Source: HIMB11 sp965657135
GTDB lineage: Bacteria; Pseudomonadota; Alphaproteobacteria; Rhodobacterales; Rhodobacteraceae
Assembly (NCBI GenBank): GCA_965657135.1
Contig: CBFHNF010000007.1
Location: forward strand, 1-64,000
Direction of reading: 5' to 3'
DNA: 64,000 nucleotides
The notes under the pieces: model-generated
The model's database searches: none
Told to the model about the DNA's origin: nothing
What the model saw: only the letters and a program-made list of their open reading frames with translations
Shown here: positions 43,826-52,829 of the stretch, one piece after another
How positions within the stretch are numbered: position 1 is the first letter of the stretch
Layout: each line of letters opens with the position of its first letter
Made by a program: the position numbers and the translations under genes

Positions 43826-44575
43826 TTATGCCACCGCCATCCAAATTAAACGCAGCCCAGTCACCGTCAATAGCGCGTAAGTCAGCGCAAAAAACAACCG
43901 ATCTGAAACCCAATTGTGCGCTTTAACGCCCATCCAAACCCCAAGCAAAGCAAACGGTGCAAGCGCGATATTAAGCGTCAGAGTTTCCAATGTGAATAAG
44001 CCAAGATAGGCATAAGGCACAGCCTTGGCCAAATTGATCGCCCAAAAAATGATAACAGTCGTTGCCTGAAATTCAGTTTTGTTAGGACGCTTTGACAACA
44101 GATATACCGCTGCAGGCGGACCTCCTGCGTGACTGACAAAACTGGTGAAGCCTGCCAATGCACCTGCGATAAGCCCTGCCCAATCTGGCATATGGTTTTT
44201 TGCCTGCCGTATCCAACCCGCACGCTGTGCCAGTTGCCAAATAACAAATCCCAATGCAATTGCGCCTATTAAAATGCGAAAAACATCTGCATTAGTGCGT
44301 GTATATAGCCAAGCTCCCAATGCAACCCCGGGCAGGCTCCCTACAATCAACAAAACGGCCTCTCGGTTTAGCCATTTTTTCCAGTATGGCTTTAACGATG
44401 TCACATCCATGAACATCAACAGGGGCAACATGATCCCAATCGCCTGCCCCGGTTCGATTATAGTCGCAAGAATCGCTGCCGCGGCGAATGCAGCGCCTGA
44501 ACCAAACCCCCCCTTAGAGATACCCGCAAAAACAACTGCGAATGCTGCAATTGTAAAAAATTCAAAATCGAACAT
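43826..44575 (-). CDS. Sulfite exporter TauE/SafE family permease
   Basis: A membrane protein of about 249 residues with seven to eight spans, TauE/SafE (DUF81) family. Typical features are GISKGGFGSGAAFAAAAIL in the first half and the second-half repeat LAGFTSFVSHAGGPPAAVYLLSKR. The family includes exporters of sulfite, sulfoacetate and related anions; the substrate here is unknown. The ATG at 44575 begins the first membrane helix. A TTG start at 44611 would add 12 residues. Divergent from mdh. Confidence 0.85.
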   Translation of the reverse strand: MFDFEFFTIAAFAVVFAGISKGGFGSGAAFAAAAILATIIEPGQAIGIMLPLLMFMDVTSLKPYWKKWLNREAVLLIVGSLPGVALGAWLYTRTNADVFRILIGAIALGFVIWQLAQRAGWIRQAKNHMPDWAGLIAGALAGFTSFVSHAGGPPAAVYLLSKRPNKTEFQATTVIIFWAINLAKAVPYAYLGLFTLETLTLNIALAPFALLGVWMGVKAHNWVSDRLFFALTYALLTVTGLRLIWMAVA

Positions 44576-44739
44576 GGATAAAGTATTGGTTGATAAATTA
44601 TGGATTTGCAATTGTAATCAAGAACCTGTGAATCCTGCAATCTTCAAGCAAGACTTGCGCTGCATTGCAGCACCCTTGCGAAAACTGCAAAAACCGATTA
44701 CGCCAGCGCCGGTAACAACCTAGGACCGGAGAATTTCAA

Positions 44740-45702
44740 ATGGCCAGACCTAAAATCGCGCTGATTGGCGCAGGGCAAATCGGTGGTACACTTGCACACC
44801 TTGCAGCAATCAAAGAATTGGGCGACGTAGTTTTATTCGACATCGCCGAAGGCACCCCAGAAGGTAAAGCATTAGACATTGCAGAGTCAGGGCCATCCGA
44901 AGGTTTCGACGCCGTCATGCAAGGCACACAATCCTATGCAGACATCGCAGATGCGGATGTGTGCATCGTGACTGCTGGCGTTCCGCGCAAACCGGGCATG
45001 AGCCGTGATGATCTACTGGGCATCAACTTGAAGGTTATGAAATCTGTAGGCGAAGGCATTCGTGACAACGCGCCAAACGCGTTCGTTATCTGCATCACGA
45101 ACCCATTGGACGCTATGGTTTGGGCACTTCGCGAATTTTCTGGCCTTCCTCACAACAAAGTTGTCGGGATGGCAGGCGTTTTGGATAGCGCGCGCTTCCG
45201 TCATTTCCTATCATTGGAATTCAACGTTTCAATGCGCGACGTAACAGCGTTCGTTTTGGGTGGCCACGGTGATACGATGGTGCCATTGGCACGTTATTCG
45301 ACCGTTGCGGGTATCCCATTGCCAGATCTGGTATCAATGGGTTGGACGACTCAAGACAAACTAGATGCCATCGTGCAACGTACGCGTGACGGTGGTGCCG
45401 AAATCGTTGGTCTGTTGAAAACAGGGTCAGCCTTCTACGCGCCGGCAACATCTGCAATCGAAATGGCAGAAGCCTATTTGAAAGATCAGCGTCGCCTATT
45501 GCCATGTGCCGCCTATTGTGATGGCGAATTTGGTCTAAAGGGCATGTATGTAGGCGTTCCAACAATCATTGGCGCCAACGGAATTGAAAAAATTGTCGAC
45601 ATCACATTGAACAAAGACGAACAGGTAATGTTCGATAAATCGGTCGATGCAGTTAAGGGCCTTGTCGAGGCATGCAAAGGCATCGATCCATCTTTGGCGT
45701 AA
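44740..45702 (+). CDS. mdh: Malate dehydrogenase
   Basis: NAD-dependent oxidation of malate to oxaloacetate; 320 residues of the LDH-like bacterial type. The NAD fold is KIALIGAGQIGGTLAHLAA with a charged DIAEGTPEGKALD at the ribose site. VTAGVPRKPGMSRDDLL, NPLDAMVW, VVGMAGVLDSARFR and the catalytic His in FVLGGHGDTMVPL follow. TTPP-type Arg loop residues are present. Its terminator shows a separate transcript from the following suc operon. Confidence 0.97.
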   Translation: MARPKIALIGAGQIGGTLAHLAAIKELGDVVLFDIAEGTPEGKALDIAESGPSEGFDAVMQGTQSYADIADADVCIVTAGVPRKPGMSRDDLLGINLKVMKSVGEGIRDNAPNAFVICITNPLDAMVWALREFSGLPHNKVVGMAGVLDSARFRHFLSLEFNVSMRDVTAFVLGGHGDTMVPLARYSTVAGIPLPDLVSMGWTTQDKLDAIVQRTRDGGAEIVGLLKTGSAFYAPATSAIEMAEAYLKDQRRLLPCAAYCDGEFGLKGMYVGVPTIIGANGIEKIVDITLNKDEQVMFDKSVDAVKGLVEACKGIDPSLA

Positions 45703-45726
45703 CGCCTTCAACACACCTACAAAATG

Positions 45727-45755
45727 GGCGCAAACCAATGTGTTTGCGCCGTTTT
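45727..45755 (+). terminator. Rho-independent terminator of mdh
   Basis: A perfect 9-bp stem GGCGCAAAC/GTTTGCGCC with a 6-nt loop followed by GTTTTC. It isolates mdh from sucC. The 402-bp gap 45703-46104 otherwise holds the TCA element at 45963-45998 and a 6-bp inverted repeat AACGCT/AGCGTT near 46036-46055. Confidence 0.9.
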
Positions 45756-45962
45756 CATTTAAAATTCCCTGTAATCGGCAATGAATTATGCAAAAATACG
45801 GGTGCTTTGATTTGATTTTTAACGTCTTTTAACTGTTGCGCGCAAAAAGGCGAAAACGATAGCGAAGCAGACTCAACGCCGATTTTTTCTTTCGAGCGTC
45901 GTCCCGATCGCTTTTTGTATGTCCGAAGCACGTAAATTGAACATCACTGTGGCATCATCCGT

Positions 45963-45998
45963 TTTGTGATCACACAAATTTAAAGTGTGATCACAAAA
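45963..45998 (+). promoter_or_regulatory. TCA element copy 2 (paired GTGATCAC boxes) upstream of sucC
   Basis: Two perfect GTGATCAC palindromes (45966-45973 and 45987-45994) with centres 21 bp apart inside a 36-bp element. Compared with the sdhC copy it has the same orientation relative to the gene and matches at 33 of 36 positions. The element ends 106 bp before the sucC ATG. Half-sites resemble the CRP pattern TGTGA/TCACA but abut without the 6-bp spacer of CRP sites, so a different regulator is likely. Confidence 0.72.
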
Positions 45999-46104
45999 CT
46001 AAAAATATCTATTATTTTTGATAAATCCACTAAAAAACGCTTCCCTTTTAGCGTTGCAATTGGCGTATACCCTAACCAAATGAAGTAACACGGGACTAAA
46101 TTTC

Positions 46105-47298
46105 ATGAACATCCATGAATATCAGGCGAAGCAACTTCTTCGCAGCTATGGCGCCCCTGTGTCGGATGGGCGTGTTGTCCTAAAGGCAGAGGATGCGAAA
46201 ACCGCAGCCGGAGAATTGGACGGCCCCTTGTGGGTTGTAAAAGCACAAATTCATGCTGGAGGCCGCGGTAAAGGCAGCTTTAAAGAAGCCGACGCCGGCG
46301 AAAAAGGTGGCGTCCGCCTGACAAAGTCAGTTGAAGAAGCGGCGGAAGAAGCCAAGAAAATGCTAGGCCGCACCTTGGTGACACATCAAACCGGACCAGC
46401 GGGCAAGCAAGTCAACCGTGTATATATCGAGGCGGGCTCTGGGATTGAGCGCGAACTCTACCTTGCGCTTTTGGTAGACCGGCAGACATCGCGCATTTCA
46501 TTCGTGTGTTCGACCGAAGGTGGAATGGACATCGAAGAAGTTGCAGCAGCAACACCGGAAAAGATTTTGTCATTCTCGGTTGATCCAGCAACAGGCTTCC
46601 AAGCCTACCACGGCCGCCGCATCGCGTTTTCTTTGGGGCTCGAGGGCGCACAAGTAAAACAATGTGTTGCGTTGATGGGTATTCTTTATCGTGCATTCGT
46701 CGAAAAAGACATGGAAATGCTTGAAATCAATCCGTTGATTGTCGGCGATGATGGCGCATTGAAAGTATTGGATGCAAAAGTCGGTTTTGACGGAAACGCC
46801 GTTTATCGCCATTCCGACATCGCAGAACTGCGCGATACCACGGAAGAAGATCCAAAAGAGCTTGAAGCCTCAAAATTTGATTTGAACTACATCGCACTGG
46901 ATGGTGAAATTGGATGTATGGTGAATGGTGCTGGTCTGGCGATGGCAACAATGGACATCATTAAACTTTATGGCGCCTCGCCTGCCAACTTCCTGGATGT
47001 CGGCGGTGGTGCAACCAAGGAAAAAGTCACCGAAGCCTTTAAGATCATTACTTCAGATCCAAATGTAAAAGGCATACTTGTGAATATCTTTGGTGGGATC
47101 ATGCGCTGTGATGTCATCGCAGAGGGCGTGATTGCAGCCGTTAAAGAAGTTGGGCTAAGCGTTCCGCTTGTCGTTCGCCTTGAGGGGACAAACGTGGAAC
47201 TTGGAAAAGAGATCATCAACACATCGGGTCTAGATGTAATCGCTGCAGACAACCTAAAAGACGGTGCCGAAAAAATCGTCAAAGCGGTGAAAGGATAA
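46105..47298 (+). CDS. sucC: Succinyl-CoA synthetase beta subunit
   Basis: The nucleotide-binding subunit; succinyl-CoA plus ADP or GDP and phosphate gives succinate and ATP or GTP. The 397 residues begin MNIHEYQAKQLLRSYGAPVSDG, an ATP-grasp domain with the GGRGKG lysine region, and end in a C-terminal CoA-ligase domain containing GGIMRCDVIAEGVI. It lies downstream of the TCA element and 4 bp before sucD. Confidence 0.98.
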   Translation: MNIHEYQAKQLLRSYGAPVSDGRVVLKAEDAKTAAGELDGPLWVVKAQIHAGGRGKGSFKEADAGEKGGVRLTKSVEEAAEEAKKMLGRTLVTHQTGPAGKQVNRVYIEAGSGIERELYLALLVDRQTSRISFVCSTEGGMDIEEVAAATPEKILSFSVDPATGFQAYHGRRIAFSLGLEGAQVKQCVALMGILYRAFVEKDMEMLEINPLIVGDDGALKVLDAKVGFDGNAVYRHSDIAELRDTTEEDPKELEASKFDLNYIALDGEIGCMVNGAGLAMATMDIIKLYGASPANFLDVGGGATKEKVTEAFKIITSDPNVKGILVNIFGGIMRCDVIAEGVIAAVKEVGLSVPLVVRLEGTNVELGKEIINTSGLDVIAADNLKDGAEKIVKAVKG

Positions 47299-47302
47299 GA
47301 TC

Positions 47303-48184
47303 ATGGCTGTACTTGTAAACTAAAATACAAAGGTGATCTGCCAAGGCTTCACTGGTTCACAGGGAACATTCCATTCAGAACAGGCAATTGCCTATGGAAC
47401 AAAAATGGTTGGCGGCGTAACACCCGGAAAAGGTGGTCAAACACATCTTGATTTGCCTGTATTTAACTCTGTCCACGAAGCAAAACATGCAACAGACGCA
47501 AATGCGAGTGTGATTTACGTGCCTCCTCCCTTTGCGGCGGATTCAATCCTTGAGGCACTGGATGCGGAAATGGAATTGATCGTCTGCATCACAGAAGGCA
47601 TCCCTGTATTGGACATGATGAAAGTGAAACGCGCACTGGTGAACAGCAATTCGGTCCTAATTGGACCAAACTGTCCAGGCGTCATCACACCAGATGCGTG
47701 CAAAATCGGTATCATGCCAGGACACATTCACCGTCGCGGATCCGTAGGCGTTGTGTCACGTTCTGGTACATTGACATATGAAGCGGTGAAACAAACCTCT
47801 GACGTTGGTTTGGGTCAATCGTCTTGTGTTGGTATTGGTGGCGACCCCATCAAAGGCACCGAACATATTGACGTTTTAGAATGGTTTTTGGCCGATGACG
47901 AAACTGAAAGCATCATTATGATCGGTGAAATCGGCGGATCAGCCGAAGAAGAGGCAGCACAGTTCCTAAAAGACGAAGCCAAGCGTGGCCGCAGCAAACC
48001 AGTTGCAGGGTTTATCGCAGGTCGCACGGCTCCTCCGGGTCGTCGTATGGGGCACGCGGGTGCGATTGTTGCCGGTGGAAAAGGTGGCGCAGAGGACAAG
48101 ATCGAAGCGATGAAATCCGCAGGGATCGTTGTTGCCGATAGCCCAGCCACACTTGGCGAAGCGGTTCTACAGGCCATCGGCTAA
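47303..48184 (+). CDS. sucD: Succinyl-CoA synthetase alpha subunit with premature stop at codon 7
   Basis: The CoA-binding, His-phosphorylated subunit. The full frame starts ATG-GCT-GTA-CTT-GTA-AAC, then TAA (47321-47323), then AAT-ACA-AAG-GTG. SucD proteins normally read MAVLVN-K-NTKVICQGFTGSQGTFH, so the TAA is at the place of a Lys (AAA to TAA). After it the frame is open to 48184 with GVTPGKGG, VSRSGTLTYE, and the phospho-His loop GRRMGHAGAIVAGG. Translation may restart at GTG 47333 (codon 11), giving a 283-residue protein that lacks the first residues of the CoA-binding fold. Alternatively this is a sequence error. Confidence 0.85.
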
Positions 48185-48198
48185 ATAAACCAAACTAC

Positions 48199-48251
48199 CC
48201 TGCCCCAATCTAGTGGGGCAGGCAACAATATTCGGACGGGACAAACCGTCC
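48199..48251 (+). repeat. Two stem-loops between sucD and odhA
   Basis: CCTGCCCCA/TGGGGCAGG (48199-48222, 9-bp perfect stem, 6-nt loop) and GGACGG/CCGTCC (48234-48251, 6-bp stem, 6-nt loop). Neither is followed by a T run, so these are unlikely to be simple terminators. They may be sites of RNA processing or partial attenuation that adjust the amounts of SucCD and OdhA. Confidence 0.5.
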
Positions 48252-48279
48252 ATTCGGTTCAGCCAACTGAGGGTATACC

Positions 48280-51246
48280 ATGACCGACCACTCAAATAAT
48301 GCGCAATTCCATGCATCCTCTTTTATGCAGGGTAATAACGCAGAATATCTAGAACAACTCTATGCACAATATGCCAAGGACCCAAATGCCGTTGATGCAG
48401 CATGGGCCGAATTTTTTCGTGCCATGGGAGATGACGAAGTATCTGTCAAAGCTGAAGCCGCTGGCCCATCTTGGGCGCGCACGGATTGGCCCCAACAACC
48501 AAACGATGATTGGACCAACGCGTTAACAGGCGAATGGCCGATCGTTGCGGCCGAGGGCAAATCGGCTGGCAAAAAGATTGCCGACAAAGCCATAGAAAAA
48601 GGTGTTGAAATCACCGATGAGGCAATGAAGCGCGCCGTACTGGACAGTATTCGCGCCATCATGTTGATTCGCGCCTACCGCGTACGTGGTCACCTTGCTG
48701 CTGACTTAGATCCGTTGGGGATGCGTGACACCAAAGAAGCAGAAGCTTCGTTAGATCCTATAAACTATGGGTTTAGTGACGCTGACATGGATCGCCCCAT
48801 TTTTTTAGACAATGTTTTGGGCCTTCAAATTGCATCATTGCGCCAAATTATTGATATCGTACGGCGCACCTATTGCGGCACATTCGCCCTTCAATACATG
48901 CACATTTCAGATCCAGAACAATCTTCATGGCTAAAGGAGCGTATCGAGGGTTTTGGAAAAGAAATCACATTCACCCGTGAGGGGCGTAAAGCAATCTTGA
49001 ACAAATTGGTTGAAGCTGAAGGGTTCGAGAAATTTTTGCACGTGAAATATATGGGAACCAAACGCTTTGGTCTAGATGGAGGCGAGGCACTGATCCCAGC
49101 GCTCGAACAGATCATCAAACGCGGCGGCGCACTGGGTGTTAAAGATGTGGTGATCGGTATGCCCCACCGTGGCCGACTATCTGTTTTGGCCAATGTGATG
49201 AGCAAACCGTATCGCGCGATCTTTAACGAATTCCAAGGCGGATCATTCAAGCCTGAGGATGTGGATGGGTCTGGCGACGTGAAATATCACTTGGGTGCGT
49301 CATCTGATCGCGAATTTGACGGAAATTCCGTTCACTTATCGCTCACTGCAAACCCCTCTCACCTAGAGGCGGTGAACCCCGTCGTTTTGGGAAAGGTTCG
49401 CGCAAAGCAAGAGCAATTAAACGACAAAGACCGCACGCAGGTCATGCCCCTTTTGTTGCATGGTGATGCGGCATTCGCAGGACAGGGTGTGGTTGCGGAA
49501 TGTTTTGGCCTATCAGGCTTGGTTGGCCATAAAACAGGCGGCACCATGCACGTTGTGGTCAACAACCAAATCGGCTTTACAACTGCTCCGCATTTTTCAC
49601 GTTCTTCGCCCTATCCAACCGACATCGCATTGATGGTTGAGGCACCTATTTTCCATGTAAATGGCGATGATCCAGAAGCTGTGGTCCATGCCGCCAAGGT
49701 TGCAACAGAGTTCCGCCAAAAATTCCAAAAGGATGTTGTGATTGATATCTTCTGCTATCGTCGCTTTGGTCACAACGAGGGTGATGAACCTATGTTCACC
49801 AACCCTATGATGTACAAAAACATCAAACAGCACAAAACGACCCTTGCCCTTTACACCGAACGCCTTGTGCGGGATGGATTGATCCCTGAGGGCGAGATTG
49901 AAGATATGAAAGCCGCCTTCCAAGCCAAGATGAATGACGAGTTTGAGGCAGGGCGCGATTTCAAACCAAACAAAGCGGATTGGTTGGATGGACGTTGGTC
50001 GCACCTAGATCGCGAAAAAGATGATTATCAGCGTGGTCAAACCTCAATTTCACAAGAAACCCTTGCCGATGTTGGCAAGGCGTTAACAAATGCACCCGAA
50101 GGATTTGAACTGCATAAAACTGTCGTGCGTCTGCTGGATACCAAATCCAAAATGTTTGAAACTGGCCAAGGGTTTGATTGGGCCACCGCAGAAGCGATGG
50201 CCTTTGGCTCACTCTTGAGCGAGGGCTATCCGGTACGCCTCGCAGGCCAGGATGCAACACGAGGAACATTCAGCCAACGTCATTCCGGACTGATCAACCA
50301 AAACGATGAGAGCCGTTATTATCCGTTAAACAACGTCCGCGACGGCCAAGCGCGTTACGAAGTGATCGATTCAATGTTATCCGAGTATGCGGTATTGGGT
50401 TTTGAATACGGCTATTCATTATCAGAACCAAACGCATTGGTAATGTGGGAAGCCCAATTTGGCGATTTTGCCAACGGGGCGCAGATCATGTTTGACCAAT
50501 TCATCAGTTCAGGTGAAAGCAAATGGTTACGGATGTCTGGTTTGGTCGTGTTGTTGCCCCATGGATTTGAAGGACAAGGCCCAGAACACTCTTCTGCTCG
50601 GCTTGAACGTTTCTTGCAAATGTGTGGTCAAGACAACTGGATCGTTGCAAACTGTTCGACCCCAGCGAACTATTTCCACATTTTGCGTCGCCAAATCCAC
50701 CGATCCTTCCGCAAACCATTGATCTTGATGACACCAAAATCACTCTTGCGTCACCGTTTATGCGTCTCAGAGGCTGCGGACTTTACAGATGGTTCTAGTT
50801 TCCACCGCGTCCTTTGGGATGATGCGCAAAAAGGAAATTCTGAAACAATCTTGGCTGCGGATGACAAAATCAAGCGCGTCGTAATGTGTTCAGGCAAGGT
50901 TTATTATGACCTGCTAGAAGAACGCGATCGTCGGGGCATTGATGATGTATACTTATTGCGCTTCGAACAGTTCTATCCATTCCCTGCACTTGCAGCATTG
51001 AAAGAGCTGGAGCGCTTCAAGGATGCAGAGATGGTATGGTGCCAAGAAGAACCCAAAAACCAAGGCGCCTGGACCTTCATGGAGCCAAACCTAGAATGGG
51101 TTTTGACCCGCATGAATGCGAAACATTCACGCCCAATTTATGCGGGACGCGCGGCAAGCGCCTCGCCCGCGACGGGCTTGTCTTCGATCCATAAAGCACA
51201 ACAAGAAACGCTGATTGATGAAGCGTTAACTATTAAAGGGAATTAA
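48280..51246 (+). CDS. sucA: 2-oxoglutarate dehydrogenase E1 component
   Basis: The 988-residue thiamine-diphosphate E1 enzyme that decarboxylates 2-oxoglutarate. The N-terminal tail FMQGNNAEYLEQLYAQYAKDP binds the E2 core. Motifs IGMPHRGRLSVLANVM, HGDAAFAGQG (ThDP), NNQIGFTT, and RRFGHNEGDEP are present; the C-terminal half has RGTFSQRHSG and GQGPEHSSAR. It is followed 3 bp later by sucB, so they are co-translated. Confidence 0.98.
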   Translation: MTDHSNNAQFHASSFMQGNNAEYLEQLYAQYAKDPNAVDAAWAEFFRAMGDDEVSVKAEAAGPSWARTDWPQQPNDDWTNALTGEWPIVAAEGKSAGKKIADKAIEKGVEITDEAMKRAVLDSIRAIMLIRAYRVRGHLAADLDPLGMRDTKEAEASLDPINYGFSDADMDRPIFLDNVLGLQIASLRQIIDIVRRTYCGTFALQYMHISDPEQSSWLKERIEGFGKEITFTREGRKAILNKLVEAEGFEKFLHVKYMGTKRFGLDGGEALIPALEQIIKRGGALGVKDVVIGMPHRGRLSVLANVMSKPYRAIFNEFQGGSFKPEDVDGSGDVKYHLGASSDREFDGNSVHLSLTANPSHLEAVNPVVLGKVRAKQEQLNDKDRTQVMPLLLHGDAAFAGQGVVAECFGLSGLVGHKTGGTMHVVVNNQIGFTTAPHFSRSSPYPTDIALMVEAPIFHVNGDDPEAVVHAAKVATEFRQKFQKDVVIDIFCYRRFGHNEGDEPMFTNPMMYKNIKQHKTTLALYTERLVRDGLIPEGEIEDMKAAFQAKMNDEFEAGRDFKPNKADWLDGRWSHLDREKDDYQRGQTSISQETLADVGKALTNAPEGFELHKTVVRLLDTKSKMFETGQGFDWATAEAMAFGSLLSEGYPVRLAGQDATRGTFSQRHSGLINQNDESRYYPLNNVRDGQARYEVIDSMLSEYAVLGFEYGYSLSEPNALVMWEAQFGDFANGAQIMFDQFISSGESKWLRMSGLVVLLPHGFEGQGPEHSSARLERFLQMCGQDNWIVANCSTPANYFHILRRQIHRSFRKPLILMTPKSLLRHRLCVSEAADFTDGSSFHRVLWDDAQKGNSETILAADDKIKRVVMCSGKVYYDLLEERDRRGIDDVYLLRFEQFYPFPALAALKELERFKDAEMVWCQEEPKNQGAWTFMEPNLEWVLTRMNAKHSRPIYAGRAASASPATGLSSIHKAQQETLIDEALTIKGN

Positions 51247-51249
51247 CCC

Positions 51250-52737
51250 ATGACAGAAGTACGTGTTCCAACACTGGGTGAATCTGTGACCGAAGCAACA
51301 GTGGCCACTTGGTTCAAAAAACCAGGTGATGCTGTTGTCCAGGACGAAATGCTATGTGAGCTTGAAACCGACAAAGTCACAGTTGAAGTTCCAAGTCCTG
51401 CCTCTGGTACATTGACTGATATCATTGCAGCAGAAGGCGAAACAGTGGGTGTTGATGCCCTGCTCGCAAACATTACCGAAGGTGCAAGTGCCGCTGCCCC
51501 AGAAACCGCTCCTGCCGCAGGGACTGCGAACGCGAGCACCTCTGTAGAAGTGATGGTTCCAACACTTGGAGAAAGCGTCAGCGAAGCAACTGTATCAACA
51601 TGGTTTAAACAGGTCGGCGACAGCGTCCAGCAAGACGAAATGCTATGCGAACTTGAAACCGACAAAGTATCTGTTGAGGTGCCTGCACCTGCATCAGGTG
51701 TCTTGACTGAAATCGTAGCTGCCGAAGGTACTACGGTCGCCGCTGGTGGTAAATTAGCAGTAATGGGTGGAGCATCCTCTGCCGCAACCAGCGCCCAATC
51801 TGCACAATCTGCACCTGCACTAGCAGCCAGTGCCGCGAAAGATGTAGAAGACAGCCCGGCAGCGAAAAAAGCTATGGCAGAAGCCGGAATTTCCCGTGAT
51901 GCTGTACAAGGATCGGGTCGCGATGGTCGTGCAATGAAAGAAGACGTCGCGCGTGCCGTCGCAGCCGCCGCAAGCATCCCTGCCCCGGCCCCAGCCGCTA
52001 GCGCAACGCCACGGGCACCCGTTTCTACAGATGATGAATCACGCGAAGAGCGTGTAAAAATGACACGCCTACGTCAAACAATCGCAAAGCGTCTAAAGGA
52101 CAGTCAAAATACCGCAGCCATGCTAACCACCTATAACGAGGTCGACATGACCGAGGTGATGGCCCTGCGTAAAGAATACAAAGATGCCTTTGAAAAGAAA
52201 CACGGCGCGCGCATGGGCTTTATGTCCTTCTTTACCAAGGCATGTTGTCATGCCCTAAAAGAAGTGCCCGAAGTAAATGCCGAGATCGACGGTACAGACA
52301 TCGTTTACAAAAACTTTGTACATATGGGAATTGCAGCAGGTACGCCTACAGGGTTGGTCGTTCCCGTAATCCGCGATGCAGATTCAATGTCATTTGCAGA
52401 AATCGAAAAAGCGATCGCTGAAAAAGGTGCACGTGCGCGTGACGGCAAATTGACGATGGCGGAAATGCAGGGGGGTACCTTCACCATCTCAAATGGGGGC
52501 GTCTATGGATCGCTTATGTCCTCTCCAATTTTGAACCCACCACAATCGGGTATTTTGGGGATGCACAAAATTCAGGAACGTCCAATGGCAATCAATGGCC
52601 AAGTTGTCATTCGTCCGATGATGTACCTAGCTCTTTCATACGATCACCGCATCGTGGATGGCAAAGGAGCGGTTACATTCCTTGTGCGTGTAAAAGAGGC
52701 GCTAGAAGATCCACGCCGCTTGTTGCTGGATCTATAA
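51250..52737 (+). CDS. sucB: 2-oxoglutarate dehydrogenase E2 component, two lipoyl domains
   Basis: Dihydrolipoyl succinyltransferase of 495 residues. Two tandem lipoyl domains are visible, residues about 2-75 and 97-172, each with a LCELETDKVTVEV or LCELETDKVSVEV type lipoyl-Lys loop. A peripheral subunit-binding domain (SPAAKKAMAEAGISRDAV, about 200-235) follows, then the catalytic domain from about 265, with the active-site His and Asp in SYDHRIVDGKGAVTFL. Ala-Pro linkers join the parts. E. coli SucB has one lipoyl domain; two are usual in this group. Confidence 0.97.
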   Translation: MTEVRVPTLGESVTEATVATWFKKPGDAVVQDEMLCELETDKVTVEVPSPASGTLTDIIAAEGETVGVDALLANITEGASAAAPETAPAAGTANASTSVEVMVPTLGESVSEATVSTWFKQVGDSVQQDEMLCELETDKVSVEVPAPASGVLTEIVAAEGTTVAAGGKLAVMGGASSAATSAQSAQSAPALAASAAKDVEDSPAAKKAMAEAGISRDAVQGSGRDGRAMKEDVARAVAAAASIPAPAPAASATPRAPVSTDDESREERVKMTRLRQTIAKRLKDSQNTAAMLTTYNEVDMTEVMALRKEYKDAFEKKHGARMGFMSFFTKACCHALKEVPEVNAEIDGTDIVYKNFVHMGIAAGTPTGLVVPVIRDADSMSFAEIEKAIAEKGARARDGKLTMAEMQGGTFTISNGGVYGSLMSSPILNPPQSGILGMHKIQERPMAINGQVVIRPMMYLALSYDHRIVDGKGAVTFLVRVKEALEDPRRLLLDL

Positions 52738-52829
52738 GATTATCTTGCCTCAGCGAACCTAGTGTCTGGGGCAACAACGATTTGAAGATCGTTTAATGAC
52801 TACACGATAAAGATGACAGGAGAATTTTG

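Noticed and set aside
44145..44723. 192-residue frame opposite the TauE/SafE gene
   Set aside because: Shadow of a membrane protein gene, with no family pattern.
51250..51780. DNA repeat within sucB
   Set aside because: The similarity between the two halves is the expected tandem lipoyl domains, not a mobile or novel repeat.
51243..51977. Long 244-residue frame opposite sucB
   Set aside because: It mirrors the repetitive Ala/Thr/Ser-rich lipoyl-linker region; composition explains it and sucB is certain.
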